The notes under the pieces are model-generated. The model did not search any database and was not told the DNA's origin. It saw only the letters and a program-made list of their open reading frames with translations. The position numbers were made by a program, and so were the translations under genes. Below are positions 24,718-31,460 of a DNA stretch of 64,000 bases, piece by piece. The stretch comes from Pseudomonadota bacterium (GTDB taxonomy: Bacteria; Pseudomonadota; Alphaproteobacteria; Sphingomonadales; Sphingomonadaceae). The stretch covers positions 62,001 to 126,000 of the forward strand of contig JAEWZX010000030.1 in NCBI GenBank assembly GCA_023394965.1, written 5' to 3'. Each line of letters starts with the position of its first letter. The stretch's first letter is position 1.

Positions 24718-25860
24718 ATGCCTGCAGACGCATCTCTCCCTTCCTTCGCCGCTGTCGTCGTCGCGGCGGGCAAGGGGCTGCGTGCCGGGCAACTGCTTCC
24801 GAAGCAGTTTGCAGTCTGGCGCGGCAAACCGGTTCTGCGCCACTCGGTCGAACGCCTGCTTGCTGCCGGGGCCAGCCCACTAGTGATTGCCATCCCGCAA
24901 AATGGCGAACAGGCAGCAAACGAAGTGCTGAACGGATTGCACGGCTTCACTCTGGTGGAAGGCGGGCAAACGCGGCAGCAATCGGTTGCGCGCGCGCTTG
25001 CAGCGATCGGCGCGGCGGAATATGTGCTCATCCACGATGCAGCCCGGCCGGATTTGCCGCTTCCCGTGGTCGAACGGCTGCTTGCTGCGCTGGCGAACAA
25101 TCCCGGGGCGATACCCGTTCTGCCGGTGGTCGACAGCCTTTCTCTCGATGATGCCGGGATGATGGCCGGCACTGCCCCGCGCGAAAAGCTGCGCCGCGTA
25201 CAGACGCCGCAAGCCTTTCGTTTCGAGGATATCCTTCAGGCCCATCGATCGTGGCAGGGCGAAACCGATGCCGGGGACGATGCGCAGGTTCTGCGTGCAG
25301 CCGGTGGCACGGTGGCTCATGTCACAGGGGATGAGCGCCTTGCCAAACTGACGTTCGCGGAGGATTTCATGAAACAGCAGCCAAGCGTGCGAATGGGCAT
25401 GGGGTTCGACGTGCATCGCCTTGCCGAAGGCGAAGAACTCTGGCTCGGCGGTGTGCGTATCGACCATGAAAAGGGCCTCGCGGGGCATAGCGATGCGGAT
25501 GTCGCCTTGCATGCCATTGTCGATGCACTGCTCGGCGCCATTGCCAATGGCGATATCGGTAGCCATTTCCCGCCCAGCGATCCGCAGTGGAAGGGTGCGA
25601 GCAGCGACCGTTTTCTTGTTCACGCGGCAAAGCTGGTCCGCGAAGCAGGGTACGCCGTGGGCAACATCGATCTCACGATTATCTGTGAAGCGCCCAAGAT
25701 TGGCCCCCACCGCGATACCATGCGTGCGCGGATCGCAGAACTGCTTGGCGTTGACATCAGTGCCGTATCGGTAAAAGCCACGACAACCGAGCGTCTGGGT
25801 TTTACCGGTCGCGGTGAAGGGATTGCCGCGCAGGCAATCGCGACAGTTATCGAGGAGTAG
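24718..25860 (+). CDS. ispDF: Bifunctional IspD/IspF enzyme of the MEP pathway
   Basis: 380-aa fusion of two isoprenoid enzymes. Residues 1 to about 222 form IspD (MEP cytidylyltransferase), with the CTP-binding VVVAAGKGLRAG and LIHDAARPDLP. From about 223 onward is IspF (MEcPP synthase), with the zinc-binding DVH (near 229) and HSDADVALHAIVDALLGA. The fusion is common in alphaproteobacteria. I chose ATG 24718, which gives the usual IspD N-terminus; the longer frame from 24658 adds 20 unrelated residues. Divergent from dusB. Confidence 0.96.
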   Translation: MPADASLPSFAAVVVAAGKGLRAGQLLPKQFAVWRGKPVLRHSVERLLAAGASPLVIAIPQNGEQAANEVLNGLHGFTLVEGGQTRQQSVARALAAIGAAEYVLIHDAARPDLPLPVVERLLAALANNPGAIPVLPVVDSLSLDDAGMMAGTAPREKLRRVQTPQAFRFEDILQAHRSWQGETDAGDDAQVLRAAGGTVAHVTGDERLAKLTFAEDFMKQQPSVRMGMGFDVHRLAEGEELWLGGVRIDHEKGLAGHSDADVALHAIVDALLGAIANGDIGSHFPPSDPQWKGASSDRFLVHAAKLVREAGYAVGNIDLTIICEAPKIGPHRDTMRARIAELLGVDISAVSVKATTTERLGFTGRGEGIAAQAIATVIEE

Positions 25861-25870
25861 GGTCTTGGCT

Positions 25871-26413
25871 ATGGCGAAAAGCAGGAAAGCGGCGATTGCC
25901 GTGCTGGCCGGTATCGGATTGCTGCAGGCACCGGTGGCCTTTGCACAGGACTGCATTGCCAAGCAGGATCTGACCGACGCGACCATTTACGCGGTGCCCG
26001 TCCTTATAGAAGGGTTTCAGGCTACTTGTTCGGCCCACCTTGCGCCGAATGGCTTCTTCGCGAAAAAGGGAAAGGCATTCGTGGCCCCTTATGCAGCCAT
26101 GCAGGCCGATCGTTGGCCGGGTACAATGCGCGCCGTGATGGCATTTGCCACCAAGGGGGGCAAACAGGCTGACGATGCCGGAATGACGGAAATTTTCCAG
26201 AGCATGCCGCCGGAAACCCTGCGCCCGTTCGTGGATGCAATCCTTTCGCAAAAATTCGGGGAATCGCTCAAACCTTCCGATTGCGGCAAGGTCGAACGGG
26301 CCATGGAATTACTGGCGCCGCTTCCGCCTGAAAACGTGGGTGGCCTGTTGACTTTCGTGCTGGACATGACGGGGGCGAAGGAGCCATCGATCTGCCAGGC
26401 AGACAGTCGATGA
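25871..26413 (+). CDS. Putative periplasmic protein, four cysteines
   Basis: Unrecognised 180-aa protein. Residues 1-25 form a Sec signal peptide ending VAFAQ. The mature part has four cysteines (in QDCIA, ATCSAH, SDCGKV and SICQAD), a number suited to two disulfides in the periplasm. The rest is mixed helical and has no motif I can name. It starts 10 bp after ispDF and overlaps the CinA-like gene by ATGA, so it belongs to the same transcript. Its function is unknown. Confidence 0.8.
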   Translation: MAKSRKAAIAVLAGIGLLQAPVAFAQDCIAKQDLTDATIYAVPVLIEGFQATCSAHLAPNGFFAKKGKAFVAPYAAMQADRWPGTMRAVMAFATKGGKQADDAGMTEIFQSMPPETLRPFVDAILSQKFGESLKPSDCGKVERAMELLAPLPPENVGGLLTFVLDMTGAKEPSICQADSR

Positions 26414-26910
26414 CATCGACCCTTCTTCCCGATGATATCGAAAGCCTGGCGCGCCGGGTTGTCGAGGAGAACGTATCTGCGAACCGTAAGGTTGTGCTGG
26501 CTGAAAGCTGCACCGGTGGCTTGGTTGCTGCCGCCCTTACAGAAGTGCCCGGATCGTCTGCCGTGTTGGACCGCGGTTTCGTAACCTATTCGAACGAAGC
26601 AAAGCTGGAAAGCCTTGGCGTTCCGATGGACATCATCGAAACCTTCGGCGCGGTATCGATTGCCTGTGCCTGGGCCATGGCCAAGGGAGCTCTGGAACGC
26701 TCGCAGGCGGATATAGCAGTCGCAATCAGTGGAGTTGCCGGCCCGGGTGGCGGCACCGACCTGAAGCCTGTGGGAACCGTCGTCTTCGCGCGGGTTGTGC
26801 GTGGGACGGAGAGTGAGCCGGAAGGCGAGCTCAAACGTTTCGATCCCATTTCACGCGCCAGTATTCGCCGCGAAGCCACGATCTGCGCATTGGAATTGCT
26901 GCTTCCCTAA
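26410..26910 (+). CDS. CinA-family protein (nicotinamide-nucleotide amidase)
   Basis: 166 aa corresponding to the C-terminal domain of CinA, that is PncC, which deamidates NMN to nicotinate mononucleotide in the pyridine-nucleotide salvage cycle. The family motif AESCTGGLVAAALTEVPGSS (about 31-50) and GFVTYSNEAK follow the expected order, and GVAGPGGGT lies near residues 112-120. The N-terminal MoCF domain of full CinA is absent, as in PncC. The TAA interlocks with the stop of the convergent gene (CTAA). Confidence 0.92.
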   Translation: MTSTLLPDDIESLARRVVEENVSANRKVVLAESCTGGLVAAALTEVPGSSAVLDRGFVTYSNEAKLESLGVPMDIIETFGAVSIACAWAMAKGALERSQADIAVAISGVAGPGGGTDLKPVGTVVFARVVRGTESEPEGELKRFDPISRASIRREATICALELLLP

Positions 26911-27362
26911 AGGTTGGCGGCGGCGTTCTCTCGTCCGTAAAGCTCGTCTGCCCGGTCTTCGAACGCCTGCACCATCTTGCGAAAAGCCCGGTCGAAATAC
27001 TGGCCGGCAAGCGCTTCGAACACGGCATTGCGGAATGTAAACTCGACACAGAAATCCACCTCGCACCCCCCGCCCTCTGTCGGAGTGAAGGCCCAGTTAT
27101 TGTCCAGATCCTTCAGCGGGCCGTCGATGTACATTACCTCGATATGGGTAGGCCGCTGCTTGATGACGCGGGACGTGAACTTCTCGCGTATGGCCTTGAA
27201 GCCGACCAGCATGTCGGCAACCATTTCGGTTTCGCTGTCGCTGCGCACTCTGGTGGCGACCACCCAAGGAAGAAACTTGGCATAGTTGCCGACATCGGCA
27301 ACCAGGTCGAACATCTGTTCCGGGCTGTATGGCAGACGCCGCTTTTCACGAATGCCGGGCAT
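26907..27362 (-). CDS. RatA/COQ10-type START-domain protein
   Basis: 151-aa protein of the polyketide-cyclase/START fold. The N-terminus (IREKRRLPYSPEQMFDLVAD) and VGNYAKFLPW are hallmarks of the RatA/COQ10 group. In mitochondria COQ10 binds ubiquinone for respiration; E. coli RatA was described as a ribosome-association inhibitor. The ubiquinone role is likelier in an alphaproteobacterium. It is directly downstream of lipA with one shared base, so the two are co-transcribed. Confidence 0.9.
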   Translation of the reverse strand: MPGIREKRRLPYSPEQMFDLVADVGNYAKFLPWVVATRVRSDSETEMVADMLVGFKAIREKFTSRVIKQRPTHIEVMYIDGPLKDLDNNWAFTPTEGGGCEVDFCVEFTFRNAVFEALAGQYFDRAFRKMVQAFEDRADELYGRENAAANL

Positions 27363-28315
27363 CAGGCCCCCTGTTTGGCGAGCTTGGCCTCACGCGCAGC
27401 CCGCATTTCGGCGAAGTCATCACCCGCATGATAGCTGGATCGTGTCAGCGGGCTTGAAGCGACCTGCAGAAAACCCTTGGCCCGGGCAATCGCGCCATAA
27501 GCCGAAAACTGTTTCGGCGTGACGAATTCCTCGACCTTGGCATGTTTGGGCGTGGGTTGCAGATACTGGCCCATGGTGATGAAATCGATATCCGCGCTGC
27601 GCATGTCGTCCATCACCTGATGTACTTCGAGCCGCGCTTCGCCGAGGCCCAGCATGATACCCGACTTGGTGAAGATCAGCGGATTGTGGACCTTCACCTC
27701 TTCAAGCAGCCGCAGCGATGCGTAATAGCGCGCACCGGGGCGAATCGTAGGATACAGCCGGGGCACGGTTTCGAGATTGTGATTGAAGACGTCGGGCCCG
27801 GCTTCGCAGATCTCCTCGATCGACTGCTTCATCCGGCCCTTGAAGTCCGGCGTGAGGATTTCGATCGTGGTATTCGGCGTTTCGCGCCGCAGCGCGTTGA
27901 TGACCTTCACGAACTGACCCGCTCCGCGGTCGGCCAGATCATCGCGATCGACGCTTGTGATGACGATATGCTCAAGACCCATCGCCGCCGCAGCCGCTGC
28001 GGTATGTTCCGGTTCCAGCGGATCGACAGGCATGGGCATGCCGGTCTTGATATTGCAGAACCGGCAGGCGCGTGTGCACGTATCGCCAAGGATCATCACC
28101 GTGGCGTGTTTTTTCGTCCAGCATTCGCCAATGTTCGGGCAGGCAGCTTCTTCGCACACCGTATGCAGATTCAACTCGCGCATGAGCTTGCGCGTTTCCT
28201 GATAGCCCTGGCTGACAGGTGCCTTTACCCGAATCCAGTCGGGCTTGCGTTGCATCTTGGGGCGTTCGCCCTCGGGCTTGGGTGCGGAAGAAAGGTCGTT
28301 CATATCCGGGCCCAT
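27362..28315 (-). CDS. lipA: Lipoyl synthase
   Basis: Radical-SAM enzyme (317 aa) that inserts two sulfurs into octanoyl groups on E2 and GcvH proteins. Both iron-sulfur motifs are present: the auxiliary cluster C-x4-C-x5-C (Cys54, Cys59, Cys65) and the radical-SAM CTRACRFC (Cys80, Cys84, Cys87). The C-terminal SSYHAGDDF supplies the usual terminal serine of the auxiliary cluster. The start is 28315 or the ATG four codons in (28303). Its product is needed by the lipoyl domain seen on PdhB in this window. Confidence 0.97.
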   Translation of the reverse strand: MGPDMNDLSSAPKPEGERPKMQRKPDWIRVKAPVSQGYQETRKLMRELNLHTVCEEAACPNIGECWTKKHATVMILGDTCTRACRFCNIKTGMPMPVDPLEPEHTAAAAAAMGLEHIVITSVDRDDLADRGAGQFVKVINALRRETPNTTIEILTPDFKGRMKQSIEEICEAGPDVFNHNLETVPRLYPTIRPGARYYASLRLLEEVKVHNPLIFTKSGIMLGLGEARLEVHQVMDDMRSADIDFITMGQYLQPTPKHAKVEEFVTPKQFSAYGAIARAKGFLQVASSPLTRSSYHAGDDFAEMRAAREAKLAKQGA

Positions 28316-28402
28316 CTAGGCCCCCTCCCCCTCGCCCGCAACCCGCATAGCAATGCGCAAGCCCTCTTGCATCGGTTGAAAAATCGGGGCAGCGGGAAGG
28401 TC

Positions 28403-29041
28403 ATGAAAACGTTCGAAGAGATGATCAAAGGCTACGGCCGCTTCCGCAGTGGTGCCTGGCAGCGCCAGCATGAACGGTGGGAGCAGTTGAAAGAAGGCCA
28501 GTCGCCGCAGGTCATGGTCATCGCCTGTTCGGACAGCCGGGTCGATCCGGCACAGATATTCGATGTCGATCCTGGGGAAATCTTCGTCGTTCGCAATGTG
28601 GCGGCACTTGTCCCCCCGTTCGAAACGACGCCTGGACAGCACGGTGTGTCGGCTGCCCTGGAATTTGCGGTCCAGTTTCTGAAAGTGCCCGAAGTCGTCG
28701 TGCTGGGCCACGGCATGTGCGGTGGGTGCCAGGCGGCGCTGACGCAGGATCTTCATGGCAACCGTCTCGGTGAAGGCGGCTTCGTGGCGCACTGGATCGA
28801 TATGCTCGATGAAGTGCGCGAACCCATTGCCGCCGAAAAGGGAACGGTCGGCCGCGAAGCGGAACGGGCGATGGAAATGGCCGCAGTCAAGGTCAGCCTG
28901 GCCAATCTAAGGACTTTCCCCTGCGTCCAGGAAAAGGAAGCGGATGGCACGCTGCGGCTGCGCGGTGCCTATTTCGCCATATCCGATGGCGTGCTGCACC
29001 TACTGGACGAAAGCTGCGGAGAATTTCTCCCCGCTTCCTGA
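28403..29041 (+). CDS. Beta-class carbonic anhydrase
   Basis: 212-aa zinc enzyme interconverting CO2 and bicarbonate. The zinc ligands are Cys42, His103 and Cys106 (in CSDSRVD and GHGMCGG), and the Asp44-Arg46 dyad is present. The size and the VRNVAALVPPF segment are typical. ATG 28403 follows GGGAAGG. Divergent from lipA, with about 87 bp between. No transporter or rubisco gene is near, so a general bicarbonate-supply role is most plausible. Confidence 0.95.
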   Translation: MKTFEEMIKGYGRFRSGAWQRQHERWEQLKEGQSPQVMVIACSDSRVDPAQIFDVDPGEIFVVRNVAALVPPFETTPGQHGVSAALEFAVQFLKVPEVVVLGHGMCGGCQAALTQDLHGNRLGEGGFVAHWIDMLDEVREPIAAEKGTVGREAERAMEMAAVKVSLANLRTFPCVQEKEADGTLRLRGAYFAISDGVLHLLDESCGEFLPAS

Positions 29042-29077
29042 CTTGCATGCGCCACGCCGGGCAGCCATGTGTGCGCC

Positions 29078-29806
29078 ATGTCAGAACCCGGCCTCAAGAA
29101 TATCGCCCTGCTCATCGATGCGGACAACACCACCCCCAAAGGGATCGATCCGGTTCTCACCGTCATGGCGGAACTGGGGCAGGTGAATATCAAGCGGGCT
29201 TATGGCAATTTTGCCAAGAACAACCTCGCCAACTGGGACAAAATCACCCACAAATACGGTATCCGCCCCCAGCAGCAGTTCGATCTGACATCGGGCAAGA
29301 ACGCCACCGATATGGCGATGACCATCGATGCGATCGACCTGCTTTATCAGGGCAAGGTCGACGGTTTCGGCATCATGAGTTCCGACAGCGATTTTACGCC
29401 GCTGGTGACCCGGCTGCGGCAGGATGGTCTTATCGTGTATGGCTTCGGCAGCACCAGCAAGACCCCGGCCGCTTTCAAGAGCGCCTGCACCCGCTTCATC
29501 GACATCGATGCCCTGATCAAAGGGGCTTCGGATGAACCGGACGCTCCGAAATCTCAGGCCGCACACGGCAAGGGGGAAATCGATGCGGAACTGGTCGAAC
29601 TGCTGGGCACGGCGTGGAAAGCAGCCAAGCGGGACGAACATGGCTTCGCCTCGCTAAGCGAAGTCGGCAATATCGCGGGCAACCGGTCCAGCTTCGATGT
29701 GCGCAACTATGGCTTCAAGCGGTTATCGGATCTGTTCCAGTCGATGGATCAGTTCCAGGTCGAACGGCGCGAAAACAACCACCTCTACGTCAAACGTCTC
29801 CGCTAA
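29078..29806 (+). CDS. NYN-domain protein with C-terminal OST-HTH/LOTUS domain
   Basis: 242-aa protein. Residues 1 to about 150 are a PIN-like NYN domain with catalytic acidic residues in LLIDADNTTP, TDMAMTIDA and SSDSDFTPL, as in LabA/MARF1-type nucleases. Residues about 168-242 form a LOTUS/OST-HTH module (LSEVGNIAG ... YGFKRLSDLFQSM), which binds RNA in eukaryotic homologues. I infer an RNA-processing nuclease. ATG 29078 is preferred, but an in-frame ATG at 29069 is also possible. It starts 36 bp after carbonic anhydrase and is followed by a strong terminator. Confidence 0.88.
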   Translation: MSEPGLKNIALLIDADNTTPKGIDPVLTVMAELGQVNIKRAYGNFAKNNLANWDKITHKYGIRPQQQFDLTSGKNATDMAMTIDAIDLLYQGKVDGFGIMSSDSDFTPLVTRLRQDGLIVYGFGSTSKTPAAFKSACTRFIDIDALIKGASDEPDAPKSQAAHGKGEIDAELVELLGTAWKAAKRDEHGFASLSEVGNIAGNRSSFDVRNYGFKRLSDLFQSMDQFQVERRENNHLYVKRLR

Positions 29807-29811
29807 CGAAA

Positions 29812-29843
29812 AGGGCGCGAACCGAAGTCCGCGCCCTCTTTTG
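29812..29843. terminator. Intrinsic terminator between the NYN gene and the convergent TPR gene
   Basis: AGGGCGCG (29812-29819) pairs with CGCGCCCT (29830-29837) around a 10-nt loop, followed by CTTTTG. It is preceded by CGAAA on the other side, so it may act in both directions. Confidence 0.8.
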
Positions 29844-29865
29844 TCTGTGCCAAAAGGCTTAACCG

Positions 29866-31155
29866 TCAGGCGCCGCCAGCAGCTTTCTTTGCCGCCTGAG
29901 TGGCCCACAGGCCTGCGATCGACTTGCGCGGCCCGTCGACCTTTTTGAAGGTCGCTTCGGCTTCTGCGAACTTGCCCTGATCGAACTGGGCAATACCCAT
30001 GCGGGTCGTCACCAGCGCCGTGTTGGCACCCGGCATGGTGAGCGCCTTGGCGTACATGGCTTCGGCATCTGCCGGACGCTTCAGGCCAAGCATGGTGTCA
30101 CCGGCAGCCATCACTGCGGCGAGCGTGGCACCCGATTTCTTGGCATCCGCAACCAGCCTGTCAGCCTCTGCGCGGTCTGCCGCAGCGCGGTCAGCAGCCT
30201 GCTTGCGCGTATCGGCGACATAGGGATCGGAATTCTGGATTTTACCCTTGGCGATACCTTCGTCGATGACGGTTACGACTTCGGCGGGAAGGCGGCGATA
30301 GTCTGCGGCATCGACATATTCGAGATACAGTTTGCCATCGCGCAGCGCGCCGACACGCTGGCCGAGGCGCAGCAGGTCGAGAATTTCCGGATTCTGATAG
30401 TTGCCGGTGTTCAACTGGATGGCAATGGCATCACCCCAGCTCTGTTCGTTGGGGTACTGGCTCACGTACCAGTTCGAATACCGGCTCGTCTCTTCCTTCA
30501 GATTGCTGTTGTAAGCCTGCGCCAGACCGCGCTTCAACCAGGCTTCATCGACCGTTTCGCCGGCGGCAAGCTTGGCGTTGATCAGATCGGTGAGATAGCT
30601 GAGGCCCTGCTGTGCCTGATCTTCGGCGAAATAGCTTTCCGCCACGAAGATCAGCGGGTCCTGCTGCGTGTAACCGGCATCGGCCGCTGCCTGAAAATAC
30701 GGGCGAGACTTGGCATATTCCTTGGCTGCGTAAGCAAGCTGGCCAGCGACGAAATTATATTGCCCCAGGTTTTCCGCCGGCACATTCCCGCTCTGCAGCA
30801 TCATTTCCATGCCCTGCAACGCGGTGGGTTGATCCTCTGCCTTGGCGGCGGTGGAATAGATGAAAGAACCAGCCGCATACCGATCGTCGTTGCTTTCAAC
30901 GGCTGCGACCAGGCTTGGCACACCTGCCTTGATTGCTGCGTAGTCGACCGGTTCTGCCGCAGCCAGCGTTTCAAGCGGCTTGTAAGCTTCGATGAAAGCC
31001 TTGGAGTATTTCGGCTGGGATTTCTTTTCTTTCTTCTGCGCAAATGCCGGGCTTTCGACTGCGCTTGCAGCGATCAGGCCGCCAGCCGCCAGAGAAATGG
31101 CGAGCGCGAAAGTCGAAGCGGCACCGGTTTTGCGGGCAAGACGAGTGAAAATCAT
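29866..31155 (-). CDS. Secreted TPR-like repeat protein
   Basis: 429-aa protein with a long signal peptide (Ala-rich, ending AFAQK near residue 40). The rest is alpha-helical with degenerate tetratricopeptide-like pairs, e.g. GQLAYAAKEYAKSRPYFQAA and TRMGIAQFDQGKFAEAEATF. A charged segment (ADRAAADRAEADRLVADAKK) lies near residue 320. It is likely periplasmic and used for protein contact, but no specific role is recognised. ATG 31155 is chosen because GGGAG lies 8 bases upstream; an earlier TTG at 31170 is less likely. Divergent from gyrA. Confidence 0.82.
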   Translation of the reverse strand: MIFTRLARKTGAASTFALAISLAAGGLIAASAVESPAFAQKKEKKSQPKYSKAFIEAYKPLETLAAAEPVDYAAIKAGVPSLVAAVESNDDRYAAGSFIYSTAAKAEDQPTALQGMEMMLQSGNVPAENLGQYNFVAGQLAYAAKEYAKSRPYFQAAADAGYTQQDPLIFVAESYFAEDQAQQGLSYLTDLINAKLAAGETVDEAWLKRGLAQAYNSNLKEETSRYSNWYVSQYPNEQSWGDAIAIQLNTGNYQNPEILDLLRLGQRVGALRDGKLYLEYVDAADYRRLPAEVVTVIDEGIAKGKIQNSDPYVADTRKQAADRAAADRAEADRLVADAKKSGATLAAVMAAGDTMLGLKRPADAEAMYAKALTMPGANTALVTTRMGIAQFDQGKFAEAEATFKKVDGPRKSIAGLWATQAAKKAAGGA

Positions 31156-31460
31156 GTGGTAAACTCCCAAGAGTGGATAGGGGGGGGCTGAGCGCCTTCA
31201 GCGTCTACTGAAAAAATCCGGGCGGGACATGCCGTTTGTGGGCTCTCATTGCAAACTGTTCTAGTGCAACCGTGCTGAACGCGCATTGAATACCTGTCCG
31301 GCTTGCCGTTCATGGTTACGATCCTGTGTTGCAGTACCCATATGTGGAAAAAGCGCATGAAACCGGGCTTTGGTTCCCGGTGCGAGTGGCGCTTTCCACC
31401 CCATTGGCCTAAGGTTCACCGGATTAGAACATAGAGCCTTTGGCAGCACGGAAGTACGTT
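31156..31460. other. Divergent intergenic region with structured gyrA leader
   Basis: 305 bp between the TPR-like gene and gyrA. It contains an 8-G run just upstream of the TPR gene (around 31180), no credible ORF, and a nested stem-loop close to gyrA described separately. Promoters for both genes must lie here, but I cannot place a confident -35/-10 pair. Confidence 0.5.
31344..31399 (+). promoter_or_regulatory. Nested stem-loop in the gyrA 5' leader
   Basis: GTGGAAA (31344-31350) pairs with TTTCCAC (31393-31399), GCGC (31353-31356) with GCGC (31389-31392), and ACCGGG (31362-31367) with CCCGGT (31376-31381). The three stems are coaxial, giving a 56-nt hairpin ending about 61 bases before the gyrA start. 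No U-tract follows, so it does not look like a standard terminator. Confidence 0.5.
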
